Assembly (NCBI GenBank): GCA_016765335.1
Contig: JAESQE010000269.1
Span: 1-9,268 of the forward strand
Reading direction: 5' to 3'
Length of the DNA: 9,268 bases
Source: Planctomycetaceae bacterium
Lineage (GTDB): Bacteria; Planctomycetota; Planctomycetia; Planctomycetales; Planctomycetaceae
The notes below the pieces were generated by a model. The model made no database searches and was not told the origin of the DNA. It saw only the letters and a program-made list of their open reading frames with translations. Shown one piece after another: positions 1 through 6,438 of the stretch (the stretch's first letter is position 1; each line of letters begins with the position of its first letter). The translations under genes were made by a program, and so were the position numbers.

Positions 1-769
1 GCGGTCTGGCATGGCTGTAATAATCAAAATACTCCTCCAGGCTAATCTGTAACTCGGGTACATCTGCGTAACTCTTGAGGTAAATTTCCTCGTACTTCAC
101 ACTCCGCCATAATCGCTCCACGAACACGTTGTCTAAACATCGCCCCTTGCCATTCATGCTGATCAACACGCCTGCCGATTTCAAAACATTCGTGAATTGA
201 TCCGAGGTAAACTGCGATCCCTGATCCGTATTGAAAATTTCCGGACGGCCATATTTCAATGCCTCTTCCAACGCTTCCACGCAAAATTCAGACTCCATCG
301 TATTCGATAATCTCCACGATAAAACATGACGACTGTACCAGTCCATCACCGCCACCAAACACATGAAACCGCTCGCCATCGGGATGTAGGTAATGTCCGT
401 CGCCCAAACCTGATCGGAACGCACAATCTTCATTTCACGCAGTAAATAAGGATATATTTGATGTCCTTCCCCACGCATTGTCGTCTTCGGCTTCGGATAA
501 ATTGCTTCAATGCCCATCGTTCGCATCAAGCGTTGAACTCGTTTTCGATTGACGTTTTCTCCCTGATCTTTCAACCAGAGAGACAGCTTGCGCGAACCCC
601 AAAAAGGACGCCGCAGGTACTCTTCGTCGATCATCCGCATCAATCGTAAATTCTCTTCGCTTTCACCACCCGGCTCGAAATACAAACTGCTGCGAGACAA
701 TCCCAATAGCTCACATTGACGCACAACACTCAACACTTTGTGCTGTGGTTCCACCAACGTTCGCTTCAA
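1..769 (-). CDS. IS3-family transposase OrfB (DDE integrase core), partial
   Basis: This is the catalytic half of an IS3 transposase; it cuts and joins the element's ends through a circular intermediate. About 256 residues are readable from a TTG at 769 to the window edge with no stop. Residues 8-60 hold the usual N-terminal HTH_21-type region (LSVVRQCELLGLSRSSLY, then RRPFWGSRKL). The catalytic triad is visible: D125 in VWATDITYI, D182 in IFNTDQGSQFTS and E218 in LDNVFVERLWRSVKYE, the last two 35 residues apart as expected for DD(35)E. The frame ends in YYSHARP, where homologues have YNHERP, so only a few dozen residues are missing. The start is uncertain: TTG 769 lies one base after the orfA stop. 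The frame is open back to a TAA at the A9 tract (790-798), so OrfB could also be made as a fusion with OrfA. It looks intact as far as it can be read. Confidence 0.88.
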   Translation of the reverse strand, partial: MKRTLVEPQHKVLSVVRQCELLGLSRSSLYFEPGGESEENLRLMRMIDEEYLRRPFWGSRKLSLWLKDQGENVNRKRVQRLMRTMGIEAIYPKPKTTMRGEGHQIYPYLLREMKIVRSDQVWATDITYIPMASGFMCLVAVMDWYSRHVLSWRLSNTMESEFCVEALEEALKYGRPEIFNTDQGSQFTSDQFTNVLKSAGVLISMNGKGRCLDNVFVERLWRSVKYEEIYLKSYADVPELQISLEEYFDYYSHARP

Positions 770-770
770 C

Positions 771-1061
771 TCAATCGAACAGGCTGCTCTTTTTTTTTAG
801 CCACGCCAGTTCCATCTGGAGCTTACCAATTTGCTGATAAAGTTCGTCTGAATTCGACTCTTGCTTCTGCTTTGATTTCGATCCAGGACGATCAAAAATC
901 TCTTCTGCTTCGGAAAGCAATTTCTTTTTCCAGAGAGCAATCATTTGCGGATGAACATCAAAATCACTCGCCAACTCGCTCATTGTTTTCAACCCACGCA
1001 CCGCTGTTAGTGCCACTTTCGCCTTAAATGCCGAGGAATGAGGCCGCCGTTTCTTTGTCAT
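771..1061 (-). CDS. IS3-family transposase OrfA (helix-turn-helix)
   Basis: This 96-residue protein is the DNA-binding and regulatory half of the IS3 transposase; alone or fused to OrfB it recognises the element's terminal repeats. Residues 6-50 (RPHSSAFKAKVALTAV, then LASDFDVHPQMIALWKKKLL) form the classic IS3 OrfA helix-turn-helix. Residues about 72-90 (LYQQIGKLQMELAWLKKK) form a heptad-repeat leucine-zipper-like helix, expected for multimerisation. I start it at ATG 1061, which follows a GAAAGGG ribosome-binding site at good spacing; a GTG at 1067 is also in frame. It ends with TGA at 771-773, just past an A9 run at 790-798 encoding Lys-Lys-Lys. OrfB follows in the other forward-shifted frame (+1, equal to -2), not in the -1 frame usual for this family. 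Confidence 0.9.
   Translation of the reverse strand: MTKKRRPHSSAFKAKVALTAVRGLKTMSELASDFDVHPQMIALWKKKLLSEAEEIFDRPGSKSKQKQESNSDELYQQIGKLQMELAWLKKKSSLFD
790..798 (-). promoter_or_regulatory. A9 homopolymer, possible slippage site between orfA and orfB
   Basis: Nine consecutive A residues on the minus strand encode the three lysines near the end of OrfA. Losing one A would join OrfA directly to the OrfB frame. A simple -1 shift instead meets a TGA after seven codons. Runs of this length are known to provoke RNA polymerase slippage; that it happens here is inference. Confidence 0.45.
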
Positions 1062-1102
1062 TATCACCCTTTCAAAAACCGTTCGTACAGGTTGCCTTTA
1101 TA

Positions 1103-1138
1103 CCTTAACAACCTGTCCAGTTTTTGGGGTCCAGTACA
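1103..1138 (-). repeat. Terminal region of the IS3 element (orfA side)
   Basis: Read on the minus strand it begins TGTACTGGACCCCAAAAACT and continues into CTGGACAGG. The similarity of these bases to IS3-group ends, and the abrupt end of the phage-like protein's own sequence here, place the junction at 1138/1139. The matching left terminal repeat is outside the window. Confidence 0.75.
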
Positions 1139-1518
1139 ATATTCAAATAGAGACCAGGATTACCGACAGCCATTGCCTGCATCTCGCTCTGTATGGCCCC
1201 AATTGTGTTTGTGAACCACGTCCCAGCATCCTCGTATCCGTTCTGGTACTCAGAAGGTGTTTCTAATTCAATGACAACCCGCAGTGGTCCCAGTCGCTTC
1301 CAGCTATCAATAGTGACTCGATCTGCTTCCTCCTCACCTGTACTGCGAATCATTGCCTTGTTTAATGTTGGCCCCGGAATCCAGAACCGATAGATGCTGG
1401 ATTCGGCCTCGGTCGCATTAGCAGCACCAACTGCTGCCTGAAATGCCGCTGATGCCGCAAGTGTCTTTTTTAGATTTTCCAAAGGCAATGAAATAGGACC
1501 GGCTGCAACAACTGCCAC
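1105..1518 (-). pseudogene. Phage-like tail or connector gene, 3' part cut off by the IS3 insertion
   Basis: The frame begins at GTG 1518, preceded by a GGGAGG ribosome-binding site about eight bases upstream. About 127 residues belong to the original gene. From 1138 on it reads into the IS terminus, adding roughly ten foreign residues (VLDPKNWTGC) before a TAA. I do not recognise the family with certainty. The small size, the one-base overlap (TAGTG) with the gene before it, and that neighbour's look suggest a phage head-tail or tail gene. The segment VVIELETPSEYQNGYEDAG and the following WFTN...GAIQSEMQAM resemble tail-terminator-like proteins, but this is weak. The rest of the gene should lie beyond the left end of the IS, outside the window. 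Confidence 0.5.
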
Positions 1519-1829
1519 TAGACGTACCTCCCATTTCCATTGCTTCGGTGAGCGATAATGTGCCGGAATATCTGTATGATCTGTAAGCCGCTTTCTGGCT
1601 CACTTATCGCTTCGGTCTGCCACTCATTGTCGTTGATAACCCAAATGTCTGTTTCAGTTACTGCAACTGTTTCAGGAACCTCAAGTTCCGCTCGTTTAAT
1701 TACCGCCTCGCCCGATTCCATGTTTCTTTCAGGTTTGAATTCCTGAAAAACACCAACAACAGAAACAGGGCTAGTGCGGACACCCGCAGGATATTGTGTG
1801 TAATATTTCGCAAAATGATCAGTATTCAT
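1518..1829 (-). CDS. Small phage-like hypothetical protein, possible head-tail adaptor
   Basis: A complete 103-residue frame starts at ATG 1829 with a good ribosome-binding site (AGGGAG, eight bases upstream). Its TAG stop shares one base with the GTG start of the next gene, so the two are almost certainly translated together. The sequence is acidic and probably beta-rich, with no signal peptide or membrane segment. The part DIWVINDNEWQTEAISEP followed by ESGLQIIQI resembles the end of small phage head-tail joining proteins, where a beta strand of the form 'D.W.I....W.VEAI' is common. That match is from memory and family-level only. Upstream, its leader runs into the IS1380 element at about 1911-1916, so any preceding phage genes have been displaced or lost. 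A non-phage origin cannot be excluded. Confidence 0.55.
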   Translation of the reverse strand: MNTDHFAKYYTQYPAGVRTSPVSVVGVFQEFKPERNMESGEAVIKRAELEVPETVAVTETDIWVINDNEWQTEAISEPESGLQIIQIFRHIIAHRSNGNGRYV

Positions 1830-1915
1830 AATACACGCTCCCTGCGTGTTCTATCATTTGATCTGCGAAAGTCAAAACAAAACTCCTATGAAAAAAGACA
1901 GTCACAGAGGACTAG
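1830..1915 (-). other. Leader of the phage-like genes, possible remnant of an upstream gene
   Basis: On the minus strand a frame of some 28 codons (TVFFHRSFVLTFADQMIEHA and on) ends in a TGA overlapping the start of the 1829 gene, the overlapped layout seen in phage operons. It is closed upstream by a stop at the IS1380 junction. It may be the last piece of an interrupted gene, or chance. Confidence 0.25.
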
Positions 1916-1946
1916 CCCGGATTATGCATGAGGTCCAACGAAATGA

Positions 1947-2004
1947 AGCCTCTTTGCGTATGTAAAGTATGTAACCATAACACTTTGCATTTTACAAGGA
2001 GGCT
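1947..2004 (+). promoter_or_regulatory. Inverted repeat sequestering the transposase ribosome-binding site
   Basis: AGCCTCTTTG (1947-1956) can pair with CAAGGAGGCT (1995-2004) at nine of ten positions. The second arm contains the strong AAGGAGG Shine-Dalgarno sequence (1996-2002), seven bases before the GTG start at 2010. In a long transcript this stem would hide the ribosome-binding site. The loop also holds a direct repeat of GTATGTAA. Confidence 0.45.
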
Positions 2005-2009
2005 CCGAA

Positions 2010-3230
2010 GTGAGTAGACAGTCTGTTTTCAAAAAGTCACTCGATTTCTTTCCCAAAAAGACCGTCGAAATCGAACTCACCGACATGCTGTTATGTTCGG
2101 ATGCCGGGCTGTTACCAATTCGGCAGTTGGACGAAACGCTCCAATTGACCGAACAATTCGTGGAGGCTTTACACGATTCCCGAAGGCAATATTCGGTCCA
2201 ACATACATTGGGAGAAATGACACGTTCTCGTATTTACGGAATTCTGGCTGATTACCCCGACCAAAACGATCACGAGACTTTGCGAAGCGATCCTCTTTTC
2301 AAAATGATTGCAGGGCGATCTCCCGATGACGAAAATGATTTGGCTTCTCAGGCCACAATCTCCCGTTTCGAGAACGCGATCACGCCGAGCTCTTTGTTGC
2401 AACTGGAGGAACTTTTCCTGGATCAATTCGTGGAATCCTTTGAGGAACCTCCTGCGGTGTTGACGTTCGATGTTGATGCGTTTGATGACCCCACTTATGG
2501 AAGCCAGCAGCTCACTTTGTTTCATGGATTTTACAATCAGTATCAATACCTGCCTGTGGTTTGGACGTGTGCAGAAACGGATGCTGTTGTGATGCTCAAA
2601 TTGCTTTGGGGATCGGCAACTCCCACGCACGGCATCGAGGATGATCTTCAGCGACTGGTCGCCAAACTGCGAGCTAACTGGCCTGATGTTCGTATTCTGA
2701 TTCGAGCTGATTCGGGGTTCAGCAAGCCATCCATTTATCAGACGTGCGAAGAATTGAAGGTGGAATATCTAATTGGCCTGGGGATGAATTCCAAACTGAA
2801 AGAGGTCAGCGAAACACGACTATGCAAGTCGATAGAGCAATATGAACAGACCAATCAAAAGCAGAGAATGTTCCACACTTGTGAATACCAAGCGAAAACT
2901 TGGTCGCATTCTCGGCAAGTTGTCATCAAGGCGGAGGCGGGACCGGAAGGGACCAATCGACGGGCGATTGTCACGAGTCGTCCAGGGGCTGCAATCTGTC
3001 CCGAAGGCGCTTATGATGACTATGTCATCCGTGGAGAAATCGCCCTTTTTCTTTTTATAACACGGCGTAACAAGGAATTAAAGTGTGGATTAGAGGCAGA
3101 TCGTCTGAGTGATCATCGCTACATGGCGAACTTGTTTCGTTTGAATCTTCATTGCCTGGCTCACAATCTACCAGCTCAACAGGCACACGAAGATAGGGGC
3201 AAGCACCGCATCCTACTTCTGGAATCTTGA
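2010..3230 (+). CDS. IS1380-family transposase, probably inactive (catalytic Glu motif disrupted, C-terminus lost)
   Basis: This 406-residue frame is a DDE transposase with an RNase H-like fold. The start at GTG 2010 is set by a strong AAGGAGG seven bases upstream. First catalytic Asp: D154 in LTFDVDAFDDPTYGSQQ. Second: D234 in ILIRADSGFSKPSIYQTCEE. The third motif of this group has the form Y-(2)-R-(3)-E-(6)-K, usually RGESENRNKELK. Here it reads YDDYVIRGEIALFLFITRRN followed by KELK: the expected Ser-Glu-Asn is replaced by nine residues (IALFLFITR), a net gain of six codons, so the catalytic Glu is missing. The conserved LEADRLSDHRYMANLFRL follows normally. After LAHNL the sequence no longer looks like the family and stops about 20 residues later, where homologues continue for several dozen residues. 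It is read as a dead copy. Confidence 0.85.
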   Translation: MSRQSVFKKSLDFFPKKTVEIELTDMLLCSDAGLLPIRQLDETLQLTEQFVEALHDSRRQYSVQHTLGEMTRSRIYGILADYPDQNDHETLRSDPLFKMIAGRSPDDENDLASQATISRFENAITPSSLLQLEELFLDQFVESFEEPPAVLTFDVDAFDDPTYGSQQLTLFHGFYNQYQYLPVVWTCAETDAVVMLKLLWGSATPTHGIEDDLQRLVAKLRANWPDVRILIRADSGFSKPSIYQTCEELKVEYLIGLGMNSKLKEVSETRLCKSIEQYEQTNQKQRMFHTCEYQAKTWSHSRQVVIKAEAGPEGTNRRAIVTSRPGAAICPEGAYDDYVIRGEIALFLFITRRNKELKCGLEADRLSDHRYMANLFRLNLHCLAHNLPAQQAHEDRGKHRILLLES

Positions 3231-3520
3231 TCTGATTGTTCGCATTGATTATTCGTTGAGAGCTGAGGATGTTGCTACGCAACCCACCCAATGGGCTCTT
3301 GAGAAGTTGCGAATTAGCGATTGCTGGATTGTAAATCGTACAAAATGAAGCTCTTGTATCTTTCAGGGGAAGAGACTAGCCGCTGCTGATCCGATATGTG
3401 AAATGGGGAGCTTTGTGTCGATTGTATCAAACAGTGCGGTTCTGTCAGTTTTGACGGAGACTTACTGTGACGATATCAAATCGAGTTGCTTACATTGAGG
3501 GTTGATACAAGGGGGCTGGG
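3231..3520 (+). other. Gap between the IS1380 transposase and the TIGR03546 gene
   Basis: No convincing gene is seen. An overlapping frame runs open to about 3348 but does not resemble the missing IS1380 C-terminus. The stretch holds the candidate right end of the IS (3351-3369), a second ACTAGCC (3375-3381) and a candidate promoter (3451-3479). Confidence 0.6.
3451..3479 (+). promoter_or_regulatory. Candidate sigma-70 promoter for the TIGR03546 gene
   Basis: TTGACG (3451-3456) and TATCAA (3474-3479) are separated by exactly 17 bases, matching the consensus at five and four of six positions. They lie about 40 bases before the start codon at 3521. Found by eye only. Confidence 0.4.
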
Positions 3521-4030
3521 ATGTTTTTTGTCCGTTCACTACGGCTGATGATTCGTGCGCTGACTGCGGAGTCGTCTCATAAGCAAATTGCAGTTGGAAT
3601 TGCATTGGGCATGATTGTTGGCTTAGTTCCCAAGGGGAACTTGTTGGCATTTGTGCTGTTGATGAGCTTCTCTTCGTTGAGAATTAGTTTGCCTGCTGTT
3701 TTTTTTAGTGCCTTTGCTTTCTCGTGGGTTGCGATGCTGATTGACCCGGTGACTCACTGGGTTGGTGAAGCCGTGCTGACGCAATCTTCTTTGGTGCCGT
3801 TCTGGACCTGGCTTTACGATCATCCGCTGGTCCCCTGGACTCAATTTAATAACACGATTGTGATGGGTTCGTTGCTGATTGGTATCGGGGCTTGTTATCC
3901 GCTGTATCGGGTGGCGTTGCATCTGGTCGAAAAATATGAACCGGCGGTGAGCACTCGCGTGAAAAAAATGAGACTCAGTAAATGGCTTTTTGGTGCAGAA
4001 TGGTTAGGGCGAGTTCGTTCTGCAGTCTGA
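3521..4030 (+). CDS. TIGR03546 family membrane protein (DUF2062-like)
   Basis: This 169-residue inner-membrane protein has no known function. The start at ATG 3521 follows AAGGGGG (3509-3515) at five-base spacing. Residues 17-48 ([20 protein letters not shown] and on) contain the DUF2062-type motif in which a short amphipathic helix precedes a membrane segment ending in Pro-Lys-Gly-Asn. Hydrophobic segments lie at about 24-37, 42-51, 58-75 and 114-133. The C-terminal 35 residues are basic and probably cytoplasmic ([20 protein letters not shown]). TIGR03546 proteins are known to occur paired with TIGR03545 proteins, and the next gene here is that partner, so the assignment rests on both sequence and context. 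The two are normally tightly spaced; here a palindromic repeat fills the gap. A role in building or moving envelope material is plausible but inferred. Confidence 0.82.
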   Translation: MFFVRSLRLMIRALTAESSHKQIAVGIALGMIVGLVPKGNLLAFVLLMSFSSLRISLPAVFFSAFAFSWVAMLIDPVTHWVGEAVLTQSSLVPFWTWLYDHPLVPWTQFNNTIVMGSLLIGIGACYPLYRVALHLVEKYEPAVSTRVKKMRLSKWLFGAEWLGRVRSAV

Positions 4031-4053
4031 TGTATCAGAGGTCTCACAAGACG

Positions 4054-4183
4054 CTTTATGGGAACCTGTAAAAATTGAATCCCAGAGGTTCCTAAGCACA
4101 GTTAGATTATAAAAAGTTGTTCAAAACCCCCTCTAACTCCCCCTTCGTAAGGGGGAGAGCCAATTTTCAGAGGTTTCCTTATT
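4054..4183 (-). repeat. MITE-like palindromic repeat, copy 1
   Basis: The ends are imperfect inverted repeats: TTATGGGAACCTGTAAAAAT from 4056, and the complement of CAATTTTCAGAGGTTTCCTT from 4161, matching at about 17 of 22 positions. Inside, CTCCCCCTT (4137-4145) and AAGGGGGAG (4149-4157) form a perfect nine-base stem with a three-base loop. Further sub-repeats of the CAGAGGTTCC motif lie near 4084. The same unit recurs in reverse orientation at 7155-7262. No protein is encoded. It occupies nearly the whole space between the TIGR03546 and TIGR03545 genes. Confidence 0.7.
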
Positions 4184-4224
4184 GGTATTGTTGAGGCTCG
4201 TTGCGGTTAGGTATTGGGAAGTCC

Positions 4225-6183
4225 ATGAGAAATCAAAATACAAATCAGAGTATGAAATCCTGTGCCGAAACTGCACACCAACAGGCAGAGCAGGATCGTA
4301 AAAACTCTCAGCTACGTTGTGGGCCAGTTGAGATATCGATTGGTCAGGGATCTGCATTGTCGCACGCATTACCTGCTTCCAAGAAGGTTTCGCGTGTTCG
4401 TTGGGGGTATTTGCTGCCGAGGTTTACGCTGCTTGCAATTTTCTGGGCAGTGTTGACGTTTGGCTTAAATCCTATGTTACGTTTTGGTTTGACGACCGGA
4501 GCTGGTGCGAGTTTGGGCACAACAGTTGGAATTGATAAACTCAAGAATGATCTGTTTTCCGCTTCATTGAAGATAGAACGGATACAAGTTGCAGATCGTG
4601 ATACGGCCGGCGAAAATGCAATAGAAATCGACCTTGTAGAAATTGAGCTTGATCGAAATGCTCTTTTAAGGAAGAAGTTCGTTGTTAATCGAGCATCTAT
4701 TACGGGCATCAGTTGGAATACGGATTCAACATTGTCTTTATCCAAAGAAAAATCCGAGAAGCAAAATTCCCCGTGGTCAATTCCTTTGCAAATGGGAGCC
4801 AGTCAGCTTGCAGATGCAGGTAAGCAGTCGGGAGCAAATTTTGTGGAGGGTTTGTTGACGCAGATTTTATCGCCTTACAATCCCAAGGATTTTGAAACCG
4901 TTCAGATGGCGGATCTTAAAGAAGAGCAATGGAAAAAACGCTTTGCAGACTACCGCGATTTTGCTGAACAAACGAAACAGAGAGTCAATGCCCTGAAACG
5001 TAAAATCGAGCTTTCAAAGAAAGGGAATCCGCTCGATAACCTTGGTCGCTTTGCTCAAATTGCCCGCGAAGTTGATGAGCTGACTGTGCAAGGTGTGCAG
5101 CTCAAGACAGAGTTTTCACAATTAACAAACATTGCCCGGTCTGACTTAGCGCAACTCGATGCAGCCAAAACGCGTGATTTCAATAAGCTTCGCACGGAAA
5201 TTGCATCGCTTCCAGTGAATCCTGAACAACTGACACAGACGATTCTCGGCCCTGAGATACGTCGCCAATTCGGGCAGGTGACCCAGTGGGTTCAGTTCAT
5301 TCAGCAATGTGCGAATGTGGCTTCTCAAGACTACGAACCAGTCAGAGGTTACGGACGCACGATCTCGTTTAATCAGGCGGATCGCTTGCCCAGCTTTTTG
5401 ATCCGTGAATTTCACGTCAGCGGTGTTGCCAGTAGTCAGGGGCAGCCGATTCCGTTTAGCGGGGTTCTGAAAAATGTGACACATGCCCCGAAGCAATATG
5501 GCAAGCCGATGGAGTATCAGATTCAGCTTTCGCATCATGGCAGTGCGGTTCTGAATGGAGTCATCGATCTGACAGGCGATGTTCCCCGATGTACTATGAA
5601 TTGTAAAATCGAATCGCTGGAGTTCCCGGTCCAGAACATTGCGGATCATGAAAAAATACAATTGGCATTAGTAACTGAGAAAATGCAGGGGATTGTGCAA
5701 GTGACATTGGTTGGTGATACGATTGATGCGACGATTACCTGGAACCAGTCCGATGTTCATTTTCTGGTTAATGGTGATTTGGAATTGGATCAACCTGAAC
5801 TGAGCAAGCTCGGGTTTGAGCCGATCTCTCCAGTTGCTTTGCTCAAACGGTCTTTGAATGGGATTGATAAAATTCATGGCGAAGTGAGAATTCAGGGCAC
5901 CATTGGATCACCCAGTATTGAGCTGCATTCGAGCATCGGAGAAATTATTGCCAGCCGCTTGCAGGAGGAGTTTCGAGCAGAAGCTCAACTTCGTGCAGAT
6001 GAGGCCCGGCTGATTGCAAAAAAGCAAATCACTCAACGGATGGAAAAGCTGAACACGATGATGAATCGGGAGTATCGTGCAGCATTGGCAGACTTGAAGA
6101 TCAACGAATCTTTGGTGCAGACTTTGGTTGATAAGGTAGCTGTGCGTCCGGCTAGCGGCGTTCTTAATCGCTTGTTTCGCTGA
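4225..6183 (+). CDS. TIGR03545 family protein, membrane-anchored, AsmA-like features
   Basis: This large uncharacterised envelope protein has 652 residues from ATG 4225, or 660 from TTG 4201. Neither start has a clean ribosome-binding site, and ATG 4252 is also possible. Residue numbers here count from TTG 4201. A polar leader of about 66 residues precedes one membrane segment (71-90, LLPRFTLLAIFWAVLTFGLN). Residues 100-175 carry the family hallmark, ASLKIERIQVADRD then EIDLVEIELDRNALLRKKFV, like the first repeat of AsmA/TamB-type proteins. Residues 240-345 are a long predicted coiled coil. A conserved block RTISF...LPSFLIREFHVSG (386-408) opens a beta-rich part to about 585, and a charged helix fills 586-645. 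The bulk should lie in the periplasm. TIGR03545 is known to pair with TIGR03546, as here. A lipid- or envelope-transport role is only inferred from the AsmA-like pattern. Confidence 0.8.
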   Translation: MRNQNTNQSMKSCAETAHQQAEQDRKNSQLRCGPVEISIGQGSALSHALPASKKVSRVRWGYLLPRFTLLAIFWAVLTFGLNPMLRFGLTTGAGASLGTTVGIDKLKNDLFSASLKIERIQVADRDTAGENAIEIDLVEIELDRNALLRKKFVVNRASITGISWNTDSTLSLSKEKSEKQNSPWSIPLQMGASQLADAGKQSGANFVEGLLTQILSPYNPKDFETVQMADLKEEQWKKRFADYRDFAEQTKQRVNALKRKIELSKKGNPLDNLGRFAQIAREVDELTVQGVQLKTEFSQLTNIARSDLAQLDAAKTRDFNKLRTEIASLPVNPEQLTQTILGPEIRRQFGQVTQWVQFIQQCANVASQDYEPVRGYGRTISFNQADRLPSFLIREFHVSGVASSQGQPIPFSGVLKNVTHAPKQYGKPMEYQIQLSHHGSAVLNGVIDLTGDVPRCTMNCKIESLEFPVQNIADHEKIQLALVTEKMQGIVQVTLVGDTIDATITWNQSDVHFLVNGDLELDQPELSKLGFEPISPVALLKRSLNGIDKIHGEVRIQGTIGSPSIELHSSIGEIIASRLQEEFRAEAQLRADEARLIAKKQITQRMEKLNTMMNREYRAALADLKINESLVQTLVDKVAVRPASGVLNRLFR

Positions 6184-6438
6184 AAAACCAAGCTTTCTTC
6201 TTATGATTAACGATTTCTGGCTGGTAAGTATGCAAAAAGATGACCATTTGCCAGTCGCTTCGATTATCAGCTAGCTGCCCATTGAATCCTCATGGAGGCA
6301 TTGCGAGCCTCGTTTGTCTTTTACGAAAACAGCTGGTTCAATATTGTGATCGTGTTGCGTGTTGGTTAAATTAATCTGCACGTTGCTGTTTGTTTACTGC
6401 ATCAGTTGAATCAAAATATCGCTGAGGGAGCCTGTGTA
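6184..6438 (+). other. Gap before the LamG-like gene, with a weak terminator-like hairpin
   Basis: No gene is supported here. GAGGC (6295-6299) and GCCTC (6307-6311) form a short stem followed by the T-rich GTTTGTCTTTT, which could be a weak terminator for the TIGR genes. A frame extending the LamG gene upstream to TTG 6406 exists but is not needed. Confidence 0.35.
6424..6430 (+). promoter_or_regulatory. Ribosome-binding site that decides the LamG-like gene start
   Basis: GAGGGAG lies eight bases before ATG 6439, and the protein begins with a clean signal peptide from that codon. This favours 6439 over the in-frame TTG at 6406. Confidence 0.7.

Larger units (their letters stand above)
1..1138 (-). 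mobile_element. IS3-family insertion sequence, left part outside the window
   Basis: Two overlapping minus-strand reading frames have the IS3 layout: a small helix-turn-helix OrfA and an OrfB with a DDE integrase core. The element's start is a terminus reading TGTACTGGACCCCAAAAACT on the minus strand (from 1138 downward), a TG-starting end typical of the family. The other terminus lies beyond position 1, so neither total length nor target duplication can be read. The element sits inside the phage-like gene whose start is at 1518: that frame runs straight into the IS end. Confidence 0.9.
1916..3369 (+). mobile_element. Degraded IS1380-family insertion sequence, ends approximate
   Basis: The element is defined by its IS1380-type transposase. 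The left end is placed at CCCGGATTATGCATGAGG (1916-1933), which resembles IS1380 termini. A weak inverted counterpart, CTCTTGTATCTTTCAGGGG, lies at 3351-3369; with one gap it matches the left end at about 13 of 19 positions, so the right end is only a candidate. The motif ACTAGCC occurs just at the left end (1911-1917) and just beyond the right candidate (3375-3381), but not in the exact place of a target duplication. Together with the damaged transposase this indicates an old, immobile copy. Confidence 0.6.

Noticed and set aside
716..1027. A 103-codon plus-strand open frame
   Set aside because: It is antisense to the IS3 OrfA/OrfB region; the minus-strand frames carry the recognisable domains.
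2169..2630. A 153-codon minus-strand open frame
   Set aside because: It lies inside the IS1380 transposase, whose own frame has clear catalytic motifs.
3173..3348. An open frame overlapping the end of the IS1380 transposase as its missing C-terminus
   Set aside because: Its roughly 58 residues do not resemble the IS1380 C-terminus, so a simple frameshift does not explain the loss.
5146..5661. A 171-codon minus-strand open frame
   Set aside because: It lies fully inside the TIGR03545 coding region, has no family-like sequence and no ribosome-binding site; it is an antisense shadow.
6406..6438. TTG start at 6406 for the LamG-like gene
   Set aside because: It would put a polar stretch before the signal peptide and ignore the well-spaced GAGGGAG before ATG 6439.
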